Below, in pieces: positions 17,070 through 24,742 of a stretch of DNA of 64,000 nucleotides; positions within the stretch are counted from its first letter, which is position 1, and every line of letters starts with the position of its first letter. The notes beneath the pieces are model-generated. The model was given only the letters and a program-made list of their open reading frames with translations, had not been told where the DNA came from and ran no database searches. The DNA lies in the IMG/VR virus record IMGVR_UViG_3300023108_001277, positions 1-64,000 of that record. The stretch is one strand, 5' to 3'. The DNA is from a virus. A program made the position numbers and the translations under genes.

Positions 17070-17801
17070 ATGAAAGACATATTGCAAGACATTGTAGCAC
17101 ATACACACGCACTAGGTTTTCTTAACATTGTTAAGGTAAACGGCGATGATGTACAAACAGGCATCGACAGCATGGCAGAGGATCGCTCTGTAATCATGCA
17201 GGCAAATACTAAAAATGCTCAAGTAGAAATGAAGGGTACATTTGGTATGCCTAACCTAAATAAACTAGATGTGCATTTAAAATGTCCAGAGTATAAAGAC
17301 GGTGCAACTATTGATGTTGTACAAGCAGACAGAAATGGTCAAACTATTCCAGTAGGTATTCACTTTGAAAATGCCGCTGGTGATTTTAAAAACGATTATC
17401 GTTTTATGAACGCAGAAATTATTAACGAAAAACTTAAGACTGTTAAGTTTAAAGGTGCTCAGTGGGACGTTGAAGTACAACCTACAATGGCTAGTATCCA
17501 ACGTTTTAAATTACAGGCAACTGCAAACGCAGAAGAAACTGTGTTTACTGTAATTACAGATGGTACTGACCTTAAGTTTAAGTTTGGTGATGCAAGTACA
17601 CACGCCGGCGAATTTGTATTCCAGCCAGGTATTACAGGTTCACTTAAAAATGAATGGGCATGGCCAGTAGCACAAACTATGGCTATTTTAAATCTTGATG
17701 GTGATAAGACAATGCGTATTTCAGATCAAGGTGCAATGCAAATTGCTGTTGATAGCGGTTTAGCAAGTTATGAATACATTTTGCCTGCACAAAGTAAGTA
17801 G
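17070..17801 (+). CDS. 45: DNA polymerase sliding clamp (gp45 type)
   Basis: A 243-residue protein of the PCNA/gp45 fold size class, placed directly after the polymerase. It has the repeated beta-alpha-beta composition of a two-domain clamp subunit, acidic overall, with a C-terminal ASYEYILPA strand. The clamp encircles DNA and tethers gp43; in T4 it also activates late transcription. The assignment relies on size, composition and position as well as resemblance to marine gp45 proteins. A separate early promoter allows expression above that of the polymerase. Confidence 0.8.
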   Translation: MKDILQDIVAHTHALGFLNIVKVNGDDVQTGIDSMAEDRSVIMQANTKNAQVEMKGTFGMPNLNKLDVHLKCPEYKDGATIDVVQADRNGQTIPVGIHFENAAGDFKNDYRFMNAEIINEKLKTVKFKGAQWDVEVQPTMASIQRFKLQATANAEETVFTVITDGTDLKFKFGDASTHAGEFVFQPGITGSLKNEWAWPVAQTMAILNLDGDKTMRISDQGAMQIAVDSGLASYEYILPAQSK

Positions 17802-17811
17802 GAGATAAATT

Positions 17812-19269
17812 TTGAGAACTGACTTAACAGCAGAACAAAAGGACTACGCAATATATCTTCCGGCACTTAGTGGCTTCTATGCTACGTTTATTGGTAAGCA
17901 ACGTCGCGAAGAATATGTAGATAAGTCACGTATTCCTTTTCCTAATAACGATATGGAAGGTCTTAATTGGCTTAATCGTCAAAAAGGTATCTTTCAATAT
18001 CATTGGACATTATATTCGGCAGGACACGCAGAACTTGATATAAACAAGGACGCACCTAAAGAACTTATGGTGCGTGAACGTGATCGTGAGAATAGTTGGC
18101 TGTTAGGTGATTCAGGTGGTTTCCAGATTGGTAAAGGCGTATGGGAAGGTGATTGGAAAGATCCTAACTGTCCTAAAGCACAAAAGAAACGTGAGCAAGT
18201 TCTTGCGTGGATGGATGCTTATATGGACTATGGTATGATCCTTGATATTCCTGCTTGGGTATCTAGATCTGAAGCAGGTCAAAAAGCAACAGGCATTACA
18301 ACTTATCAAGAAGCAGTAAATGCCACACGCATTAACAACGACTACTTTATGAAGAATCGTACAGGTGCTTGTAAATTCTTAAACGTACTACAAGGTGAAA
18401 ATCATGCTGATGCAGAAGATTGGTATCAGCAGATGAAGGACTACTGTGATCCTAAGAAATATCCAGACACACACTTTAATGGATGGTCGATGGGTGGACA
18501 AAATATGTGTGACGTACACCTTGTTCTTAAAAGATTAGTAGCATTACGTTTTGATGGATTGCTTGAAAAAGGAATACATGACTTTATGCACTTCTTAGGC
18601 ACAAGTAAACTAGAGTGGGCAACGCTCTTAACTGATATTCAAAGAGCAGTTCGCAAGTATCACAATGAAAACTTTACGATTACATTTGACTGTGCTAGTC
18701 CGTTCCTAGCAACAGCAAATGGTCAAATCTATTGTGAACTTGAAACACAAGACAGAAGTAAATGGGTATACAGAATGGTACCCAGCATTGACGACAAGGC
18801 TTTAGCAACTGATACAACACCATTTGGTCAAGCATTTGTACGTGAAGGCAAACACACTAGTTTTAAAGATTCGCCAATTACACAAGGACTAAGTGCAAAA
18901 GATATTTGTATCTATGCGCCAGGCGACCTAAATAAAATAGGCAAAGAAGGAAAAACATCATGGGATAGTTTTTCTTATGCGATCCAAATGGGTCATAACG
19001 TATGGAGTCACATTAATGCAGTACAAGAAGCCAACAGAGAATATGACGCAGGTAGAATTCCAGCGATGCTTGTCGAAGAACGTTTTGACAGGTTATTTTT
19101 TAAAGATGTTGTGGAAGCGATATTTGCAACTGACAACAGAGACGAAGCGAATGCGATCATAGAAGAGTTTAGTAGATTCTGGATGTCAATTATCGGCACT
19201 AGGGGAGCAACGGGTAAAAAAACTGTAAACGCAAGTACGCAATATGCGAACTTATTTGAGGAGGCATAA
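17812..19269 (+). CDS. dpdA: DpdA-like DNA guanine transglycosylase
   Basis: A 485-residue protein of the tRNA-guanine transglycosylase superfamily. DSGGFQ (about residues 99-104) is the nucleophile-side signature. ILDIPAW follows (about 143-149), and VLQGENHADAEDWY and GWSMGGQ correspond to TGT substrate-binding loops. Phage members of this size (DpdA) exchange guanine in DNA for a 7-deazaguanine precursor, and FolE and QueE in the same window support that role over tRNA modification. The start is TTG, with GGAGA 7 bases upstream; no ATG fits the N-terminus. I cannot assign the DpdA subtype. Confidence 0.82.
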   Translation: MRTDLTAEQKDYAIYLPALSGFYATFIGKQRREEYVDKSRIPFPNNDMEGLNWLNRQKGIFQYHWTLYSAGHAELDINKDAPKELMVRERDRENSWLLGDSGGFQIGKGVWEGDWKDPNCPKAQKKREQVLAWMDAYMDYGMILDIPAWVSRSEAGQKATGITTYQEAVNATRINNDYFMKNRTGACKFLNVLQGENHADAEDWYQQMKDYCDPKKYPDTHFNGWSMGGQNMCDVHLVLKRLVALRFDGLLEKGIHDFMHFLGTSKLEWATLLTDIQRAVRKYHNENFTITFDCASPFLATANGQIYCELETQDRSKWVYRMVPSIDDKALATDTTPFGQAFVREGKHTSFKDSPITQGLSAKDICIYAPGDLNKIGKEGKTSWDSFSYAIQMGHNVWSHINAVQEANREYDAGRIPAMLVEERFDRLFFKDVVEAIFATDNRDEANAIIEEFSRFWMSIIGTRGATGKKTVNASTQYANLFEEA

Positions 19270-19454
19270 TGTCAAAAATAAAAAACAAAACTGTAAAAAA
19301 GTTAACCAAAGAACACGAATACTATTCAAAAAAGGTTGACGAGTTAGAAAAAGAGCGTAGTATATATAGAGACTTTGGTCATAAGTCACTTTTATTAAAA
19401 TTAAAGAAAACAAAACTTTATATTAAAGATCAAATTGATAGGCTAACAAAATGA
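19269..19454 (+). CDS. DUF465-like small coiled-coil protein
   Basis: A lysine-rich two-helix protein of 61 residues. The pattern LTKEHEYYSKKVDELEKER followed by KLKKTKLYIKDQIDRL matches the YdcH/DUF465 family, whose function is unknown. It starts in TAATG overlap with dpdA and overlaps the next gene by ATGA. Confidence 0.7.
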   Translation: MSKIKNKTVKKLTKEHEYYSKKVDELEKERSIYRDFGHKSLLLKLKKTKLYIKDQIDRLTK

Positions 19455-19954
19455 AACGTGATTATGCAGATGGTGTAAAAGATGATGTAATGTACTTTAC
19501 AGGGTACGAAGTTGAAAAAACACCAGCATACGATATGGACACACTGTTTGTGGTAGGATGTCGTCCACTAGAAGAAGTGCTAGATAAAGCAAAAGAGAAT
19601 CACGTTGACCACATTTATCTAGGTGCTAATCATAGTTTTGTTCCAAAAGAAGATTGGGAAGGACTGGTATACGGTTTACTTGATAAAAACTATTGGGTGA
19701 CTTTAGACTATGATGTTAAGTATCACGAATGGATATTAGAAAACGGATTTAATGAACGCAATAAATTTATTAGTTTAATGTCCGTAAAACTTCCTTATGT
19801 AAATCAATTAAACTACAATGCTTGTATGAAAATTGACGATGCTGATTTTAATCATTCCAATCCGGGTGTTTGGATTCAACCTGTACACAATTTACTAGAA
19901 CGTGATAAGTTCACAGATTGGAGCAAATATGGCGACGATGAACCTAAAGATTAA
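19451..19954 (+). CDS. conserved phage protein, unknown function
   Basis: An alpha/beta protein of 167 residues (DTLFVVGCRPLEEVLDKA, HIYLGANHSF), acidic. It resembles proteins found beside polymerase and deazaguanine genes in cyanophage-like genomes, but I cannot name a family. It is coupled to the small coiled-coil gene upstream. A perfect promoter follows its stop within 2 bases. Confidence 0.7.
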   Translation: MKRDYADGVKDDVMYFTGYEVEKTPAYDMDTLFVVGCRPLEEVLDKAKENHVDHIYLGANHSFVPKEDWEGLVYGLLDKNYWVTLDYDVKYHEWILENGFNERNKFISLMSVKLPYVNQLNYNACMKIDDADFNHSNPGVWIQPVHNLLERDKFTDWSKYGDDEPKD

Positions 19955-19955
19955 C

Positions 19956-19984
19956 TTGACAACAGCACTGAAAGGCACTATAAT
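19956..19984 (+). promoter_or_regulatory. consensus host-type promoter
   Basis: TTGACA at 19956-19961 and TATAAT at 19979-19984 with a 17 bp spacer. The -10 box abuts an in-frame ATG at 19985, so transcripts from here start downstream of that codon. Confidence 0.8.
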
Positions 19985-20017
19985 ATGAGTATAACTGATA
20001 ACATGATGAAGGAAGCA

Positions 20018-20428
20018 ATGGCTCAAGAAACACACGAAAAAATCATGCGAACTGCAAAACGTATGATTTGGGTGACTTTCCGTAAGGAAGGTATCCACAA
20101 GTATCCTGCGGCACTAGATGATCCTAGTCTTGCAACAGGTGATGAATATGATGTTTCATTTTTGGGATATCCCCACAGACACATATTCCATTTCAAAGTC
20201 GGTATTACTGTGACACACAACGATCGTGATATCGAATTTATTCAATTTAAACGTTGGTTAGAAAAACTTTACGAGGAGAAGACCCTTGAACTAGATTATA
20301 AGAGTTGTGAAATGATTTGCGATGATCTATACAACCAGATTATTGCTAAACACCCGGGCAGAGAAGTTCACATCGACGTTAGTGAAGATGGAGAAAACGG
20401 TGCCCACATCGAGTACGCAAAATATTAA
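20018..20428 (+). CDS. QueD-like T-fold candidate
   Basis: A 136-residue protein from the chosen start. The ATG at 19985 lies before the expected start of its own transcript and lacks a ribosome site. The ATG at 20018 has AAGGA 4 bases upstream. PHRHIFHF (H53, H55) followed by alternating beta strands, DIEFIQFKRWL, then SCEMICDDL and EVHIDVSEDGENGA resembles the HxH zinc site and strand order of 6-carboxytetrahydropterin synthase (QueD). The cysteine that normally precedes HxH in QueD is missing, so activity is doubtful. It sits between dpdA and folE, where queD would be expected. Confidence 0.55.
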   Translation: MAQETHEKIMRTAKRMIWVTFRKEGIHKYPAALDDPSLATGDEYDVSFLGYPHRHIFHFKVGITVTHNDRDIEFIQFKRWLEKLYEEKTLELDYKSCEMICDDLYNQIIAKHPGREVHIDVSEDGENGAHIEYAKY

Positions 20429-20439
20429 AGGAGATGATA

Positions 20440-20664
20440 GTGTCATATTTTGCAGACCATCCGGAGATCGTAAAGATCTTTAAAGACCTTGAATCATACA
20501 AGGATTGGTGCGTGAACAGTTGGGTTCGCGGAGATCGACAGAGTTATGTCTTTAACGAGGCAGACCTCTATAACAATCAAAGCCATGTATGGCAACAGTA
20601 TAATCGATTTAAAAATCGAATTAGAAAACGCTATGCTCATGGAAAGAATAGGCAGAGGAACTAA
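20440..20664 (+). CDS. small conserved protein
   Basis: A 74-residue protein rich in aromatic and basic residues, ending in a strongly basic tail. The AAAGGAG site directly touches the ATG at 20434, leaving no spacer. The GTG two codons later has a 6-base spacer and is the better start. Function unknown. It is followed immediately by the glycosyltransferase gene. Confidence 0.65.
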   Translation: MSYFADHPEIVKIFKDLESYKDWCVNSWVRGDRQSYVFNEADLYNNQSHVWQQYNRFKNRIRKRYAHGKNRQRN

Positions 20665-21783
20665 ATGAGTAAGATTTGGTTAGTAGATTTAGAAAGCGTT
20701 GAAACTAGATACACAAGTGAATGGAAAGTTCACGTACCTAAAATTCTTTCTAAAGGATCATTGTTTAATCCAATTGAAGTTGAAGTTGTAGAAGGTAGTG
20801 ACGATATTCCAGATGCAACTACACCAGGTGCGTTTTTAAACTTTGGTGGTACTAACATTTACAAATCAACTCAGATAGAGAAAATTGCAAAAGCCTTTAC
20901 TAAAGGCAAAATTAAATCTGGGGATCATATACTGTTTACAGATGCGTGGCATCCTGGCATACTTAATGTAAAGTATATGGCAGAACTGTTAGGCATTGAT
21001 GTCATAACACACGGATTATGGCACGCCGGCAGTTATGATCCTGCAGATTTCTTAGGAAGATTAGTTGGAGATAAACCATGGGTAAGACACGCAGAAAAAA
21101 GTTTTTTCCATGCTTTTGATCATAACTATTTTGCTAGTGACTTTCATATTAAGATGTTTTGTGAAACGTTGTTAGGTGTTGATATGAATTGTGCTAACGA
21201 TTCTTACATTAAAGATAAAAAAATTGTAAGATCAGGTTGGCCTATGGAATATCTTAAGAACACACTATATCCTTATAAAGGAATGAAAAAGAAAAACTTA
21301 ATTCTTTTCCCTCATAGAGTTGCTCCTGAAAAACAACCAGAAATTTTTAGAGATTTAAAAGAAGAACTACAAAGTGATTATGAATTTGTAGTTTGTCAAG
21401 ATCAAAGACTAAGCAAAGTTGAATATCATAATTTGTTAGGTGAAGCAAAAATGGTCTTTAGTGCTAACCTACAAGAAACTTTAGGTATCAGTGCATACGA
21501 AGGTGCTATTGTAAATGCGTTTCCACTTATACCTGATAGATTAAGTTATACAGAAATGTATGATGACTATTTCAAATACCCTAGTGAATGGACTGAATCA
21601 TGGGATAGTTATATTGCAAACAAAGATAAGATAATTGAAAAAATTCATTGGGTAATGAATGACTTTAAAAAACATGAAGTTGCATTAGATAGACTAGTTA
21701 ATTTTCTAAATGATGATTATTTTAGTTGCAATAATATTAAAAAGACTGTAAACTTATATAATGAAAAGACATCCACGTCTTAA
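20665..21783 (+). CDS. GT-B fold glycosyltransferase-like protein
   Basis: A 372-residue protein with two Rossmann-like halves. The C-terminal half has FPHRVAPEKQPEIFRDL, FVVCQDQRLS and NLQETLGISAYEGAIVNAFPLIPD, matching the nucleotide-sugar-binding half of GT4-like enzymes (the E-x7-E region is QETLGISAYEG). The N-terminal half (ILFTDAWHPG, ITHGLWHAGSYDP) would bind the acceptor. Its place among DNA-modification genes suggests the acceptor may be a modified base, but glycan or protein targets are possible. Confidence 0.7.
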   Translation: MSKIWLVDLESVETRYTSEWKVHVPKILSKGSLFNPIEVEVVEGSDDIPDATTPGAFLNFGGTNIYKSTQIEKIAKAFTKGKIKSGDHILFTDAWHPGILNVKYMAELLGIDVITHGLWHAGSYDPADFLGRLVGDKPWVRHAEKSFFHAFDHNYFASDFHIKMFCETLLGVDMNCANDSYIKDKKIVRSGWPMEYLKNTLYPYKGMKKKNLILFPHRVAPEKQPEIFRDLKEELQSDYEFVVCQDQRLSKVEYHNLLGEAKMVFSANLQETLGISAYEGAIVNAFPLIPDRLSYTEMYDDYFKYPSEWTESWDSYIANKDKIIEKIHWVMNDFKKHEVALDRLVNFLNDDYFSCNNIKKTVNLYNEKTSTS

Positions 21784-21797
21784 ACTCGGAGAAAAAA

Positions 21798-22484
21798 ATG
21801 AAAAAATATGCTGAAATAACGCAAAGATTAAAAGAAGCAAACAAACGATATTGGGCAGGCGACAATATTTCTGCTTTTATCCAAGATGGTGAAAAAGAAG
21901 AATTAATTAATGAAGCCGCTGAAAAGTTTGAAGGTGTACTAGATGCACTAATTATTGATCGTCATAACGATCCTAACTCACAAGGTACAGCACGACGACT
22001 TGCTAAAATGTATTACAATGAACTTATGCAAGGTCGTTATGATACTATTCCGCCAGCAACTGCATTTCCAAACGACGGCGAAGATGCATATAAAGGTATG
22101 CTTGTAGTTCGTTCTGAACTTAAAAGTGTTTGTTCACATCACCACCAACCAGTGACTGGTGTAGCATACATTGGTGTTATTCCTAATGGTAAAGTTATTG
22201 GAGTTTCTAAATATACACGCATTGCACAATGGTGTGCTAGACGTGGTACACTACAAGAAGAACTTGCAAATGATATTGCACGTGAAATTGAAAAGGCTAC
22301 AGATGCAAAACACTTAGGTGTTTACATTCAAGCAACACACGGTTGTTGTGAGAACCGTGGCATTATGGCACATAGTTCACTTACACAAACAACTGTACTA
22401 AAAGGTAGTTTTAAAGATGATCCAGGAACTAAAAAAGAGTTTATGGATAATATTAAATTACAACAGGAATTTGCTCCGAGGTAA
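21798..22484 (+). CDS. folE: GTP cyclohydrolase I
   Basis: A 228-residue GTP cyclohydrolase I that opens GTP to dihydroneopterin triphosphate, the first step to 7-deazaguanines. Zinc and active-site motifs are SVCSHHHQP (about residues 110-118), KYTRIAQWCARR and THGCCENRG (about 179-187). Length and motif order are canonical. A GGAG site precedes the ATG. It works with QueD, QueE and QueC in preQ0 synthesis; QueC is not in the window. Confidence 0.95.
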   Translation: MKKYAEITQRLKEANKRYWAGDNISAFIQDGEKEELINEAAEKFEGVLDALIIDRHNDPNSQGTARRLAKMYYNELMQGRYDTIPPATAFPNDGEDAYKGMLVVRSELKSVCSHHHQPVTGVAYIGVIPNGKVIGVSKYTRIAQWCARRGTLQEELANDIAREIEKATDAKHLGVYIQATHGCCENRGIMAHSSLTQTTVLKGSFKDDPGTKKEFMDNIKLQQEFAPR

Positions 22485-22486
22485 TT

Positions 22487-22810
22487 ATGGGCGATGATGA
22501 TAAACAATACACTATTACATTAGGCGAAGCAACAGACGAGTATCCAAGCGGAACTGTATCTTTTCCAAATCCGTCATACACAGTTTCAGTTGGTACTGAT
22601 TACCCTAATGACGATTATGTTTCAGATGGAACATTTACTATCAATGCTAACAACGATTGGAGTTGGAATGGTGGTACATATATTGATGAAGATCTAGTTA
22701 AGTCTAATCCTACTTGTCAAACACTTTGGGATCAATTCATGTCTGTTTATAACATGGTTAAAGCAGATAAAGACAACGAAACAGGAGGATCAGATGACAT
22801 TCCGTTTTAA
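22487..22810 (+). CDS. acidic beta-rich protein with SSB-like C-terminal tip
   Basis: A 107-residue acidic protein, beta-rich in the first two thirds (repeated S/T/Y-rich strands), ending in an acidic tail that closes with DDIPF. That is the same tip by which bacterial SSB binds its repair and replication partners. The last 17 bases overlap the start of the next gene, which constrains this end. No OB-fold motif is evident, so this is not SSB itself. Confidence 0.65.
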   Translation: MGDDDKQYTITLGEATDEYPSGTVSFPNPSYTVSVGTDYPNDDYVSDGTFTINANNDWSWNGGTYIDEDLVKSNPTCQTLWDQFMSVYNMVKADKDNETGGSDDIPF

Positions 22811-23264
22811 ATTCTTTTCATGGATTGCTGGTTTTGATTTTTTAGACTGGTTAGAATTAATTGGTCGAAAACGTGTTATTATGGATCGTTATGAAAACGA
22901 ACCTTACCTAACTCGCTACTACCTATTTTTAAAGGATCGTAAATGGTTTCCATTTAATGTATTCTTACACAAGTTTCACAAAGGAGATTTAGATGATTTA
23001 CACGACCATCCTTGGCCCTATTTTACACTTATTCTTCGCGGCGGTTATTGGGAGCATACTGTATCGGGAAAGCATTGGCGTTCGCCGGGGCACTTTCGAA
23101 TCAGCACTCCTAGGAGTCTCCACCGTATTGAGTTGGCTCCTAATACTGATGTATGGACACTTTTTATACCAGGCCCTAAACTAAGAGAGTGGGGCTTTAT
23201 TAGAGACGGCAAATGGGTCGATAACAAAACTTACTTGAGAGAAAAATATGAACTCGAACATTAA
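22794..23264 (+). CDS. cupin-like metal-binding protein
   Basis: A 156-residue protein with the cupin order: HKFHKGDLDDLHDHPWPYFTLI (metal-binding His and Asp, about residues 60-81), the turn at LRGGYWEH, and the second half HRIELAPNTDVWTLFIPGP. Related small cupins with HDHPW occur in marine T4-like phages; the substrate is unknown. GGAGG precedes the ATG, inside the preceding gene. Bases 22990-23180 have a GC content and codon choice unlike the neighbours. Confidence 0.75.
   Translation: MTFRFKFFSWIAGFDFLDWLELIGRKRVIMDRYENEPYLTRYYLFLKDRKWFPFNVFLHKFHKGDLDDLHDHPWPYFTLILRGGYWEHTVSGKHWRSPGHFRISTPRSLHRIELAPNTDVWTLFIPGPKLREWGFIRDGKWVDNKTYLREKYELEH
22993..23184 (+). CDS. candidate overlapping gene: two-helix membrane peptide inside the cupin gene
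   Basis: A 63-residue reading frame wholly inside the cupin gene in another frame, with AAGGAG 6 bases before its ATG. The product would have two hydrophobic segments (about residues 3-23 and 40-60) separated by a basic loop with RRG, a holin-like layout. The host stretch has unusual codons. It could be a chance shadow frame; a functional call needs conservation data. Confidence 0.3.
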   Translation: MIYTTILGPILHLFFAAVIGSILYRESIGVRRGTFESALLGVSTVLSWLLILMYGHFLYQALN

Positions 23265-23550
23265 TATTGAAAAGTTTAATGAACAACAAACACGTGATTG
23301 GCTAAAGAACTTGTTGCACTCAGGCAATGTAGTTGTTAAGTTTAATAAACTAAACGGCGATGAACGCATTATGACTTGTACACTTAAAGAAGGTGTCATT
23401 CCTGAAGCAACAAAAGAAGATCCTGCTTCACAAAAGAAAGTACGTAAGATTAGTGAAGATGTTTGTGTAGTATGGGACGTTAACGCAAATGGTTGGCGTA
23501 GTTTTAGATGGGACAAGATTACGGGGGTAGAATTCAGTGTCGCAAATTAA
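23248..23550 (+). CDS. SH3-barrel (WYL_2/DUF2693-like) protein
   Basis: A 100-residue protein with VVVKFNKLNGDERIMTCTL, an IPEA linker, then VVWDVNANGWRSFRWDKI. This is the pattern of the Sm-like SH3 beta-barrel proteins (DUF2693) common in T4-type phages, of unknown role. It starts before the cupin stop, overlapping it slightly. Confidence 0.7.
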   Translation: MNSNINIEKFNEQQTRDWLKNLLHSGNVVVKFNKLNGDERIMTCTLKEGVIPEATKEDPASQKKVRKISEDVCVVWDVNANGWRSFRWDKITGVEFSVAN

Positions 23551-24082
23551 AAAGAAATTTTATACTTGGCAAGATGTAGAAACAATGTGTGTTAGCATTG
23601 TTAATCAAATGTATAAAGATGGCTGGAAGCCTGATTACATTGTAGGTATTACACGAGGTGGTAATGTACCTGCTACTATTATTTCAAACATGACCGGCAT
23701 TCGTTGTGAAGCACTTAAGGTAGCATTACGTGACGGTGAAAGCCATCAAGAAACTAACTGTTGGATGAGCGAAGATGCATACGGTTATAATGACGGTAAA
23801 GTTGCTACAGGCGGACCAACCGCTAAAAACATTCTTGTTGTAGACGATATTAACGATACTGGTGCTACATTTAATTGGATTAAAGAAGACTGGCAAGCAA
23901 GTTGCTTACCAAACGATTCTAAGTGGGATAAGGTATGGGGCGGTAATGTTCGTTTCGCAGTATTAACGGAAAACCTAAGCAGTGAGTTTGACGGTGTGTC
24001 ATACTCTTGTGATGAAGTAAACAAAGCAGAAGAGGATGTATGGCTAGTATATCCGTGGGAAAATGTAGGAACATATGGCTAA
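23537..24082 (+). CDS. purine phosphoribosyltransferase-like protein
   Basis: A 181-residue type I phosphoribosyltransferase. The PRPP loop is ILVVDDINDTGAT (about residues 95-107), and the N-terminal YIVGITRGGNVPA carries the pyrophosphate loop. Members salvage hypoxanthine, guanine or xanthine; the base specificity is not readable. The start is GTG, inside the preceding gene, after a G-rich site. It may recycle bases released by transglycosylation or from host DNA, which is speculative. Confidence 0.82.
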   Translation: MSQIKKKFYTWQDVETMCVSIVNQMYKDGWKPDYIVGITRGGNVPATIISNMTGIRCEALKVALRDGESHQETNCWMSEDAYGYNDGKVATGGPTAKNILVVDDINDTGATFNWIKEDWQASCLPNDSKWDKVWGGNVRFAVLTENLSSEFDGVSYSCDEVNKAEEDVWLVYPWENVGTYG

Positions 24083-24632
24083 AAAAGAACAACAACAACA
24101 AATACAAAACATAGAATCAAACGGTGTTTACCTTTTGATGGATCAAATAACATCTGCTTCTTGCAAGGAAGCAATTAAGTGGGTAATGAATCATAACCTT
24201 GCTGATAATCCACTACCACAACTAACACTTGTAATCAATTCACCAGGCGGAGATGTACATTCTGCATTTGCTCTAATTGATGTAATGAAATCAAGTTCAA
24301 TACCTATTAAAACAGTAGGACTAGGACTTATTGCAAGTTGTGGATTTTTAATTTTTATTGCAGGACAAAAAGGACAACGTATCCTTACTCCTAATACAAG
24401 CATACTATCGCATCAGTACAGTTGGGGTAGTAGAGGCAAAGAACACGAACTGTATGCTCGTGTAAGAGAATTTGAACTTAGTACAGAACGTATGATTAAG
24501 CACTATAAAAAATGTTTAGGTATGACTGAGGCTAAAATCAAAGAAGTTCTTCTTCCGCCACAAGACGTTTGGTTAAGTGCAGAAGAAGCAAAGAAGTTAA
24601 AAATTTGTGATAAAATTGAGGAGTTGTATTAA
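24075..24632 (+). CDS. clpP: ClpP-like serine peptidase
   Basis: A 185-residue ClpP-fold protein with a complete catalytic triad: Ser88 (ASCG), His113 (LSHQ) and Asp164 (QDVWLS), spaced as in bacterial ClpP. The substrate strand is INSPGGDV (about residues 55-62). It is slightly shorter than bacterial ClpP and starts with a polar Gln-rich stretch rather than a processed propeptide. With the ClpA-type unfoldase at the window start it could form a phage-encoded Clp protease. It overlaps the preceding gene. Confidence 0.9.
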   Translation: MAKKEQQQQIQNIESNGVYLLMDQITSASCKEAIKWVMNHNLADNPLPQLTLVINSPGGDVHSAFALIDVMKSSSIPIKTVGLGLIASCGFLIFIAGQKGQRILTPNTSILSHQYSWGSRGKEHELYARVREFELSTERMIKHYKKCLGMTEAKIKEVLLPPQDVWLSAEEAKKLKICDKIEELY

Positions 24633-24742
24633 TGCATGATTATATCGCAGTAATTTTAGCAAGGTTTTTTATTATTACAGTTTTTGCTATGGGAATGATT
24701 AGTTTAAGTATTGATCTTTATACAGGAAAATTACCACTATGA
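24632..24742 (+). CDS. 36-residue membrane peptide
   Basis: A short gene in TAATG overlap with clpP and ATGA overlap with the next gene. The product is one hydrophobic helix (about residues 5-27: ILARFFIITVFAMGMISLS) with a short polar C-terminal end (DLYTGKLPL). Perfect packing between two genes supports it. Function unknown. Confidence 0.65.
   Translation: MHDYIAVILARFFIITVFAMGMISLSIDLYTGKLPL

Noticed and set aside
22487-22810. Calling the DDIPF-ending protein an SSB
   Set aside because: No OB-fold signature and too short; only the C-terminal tip matches.
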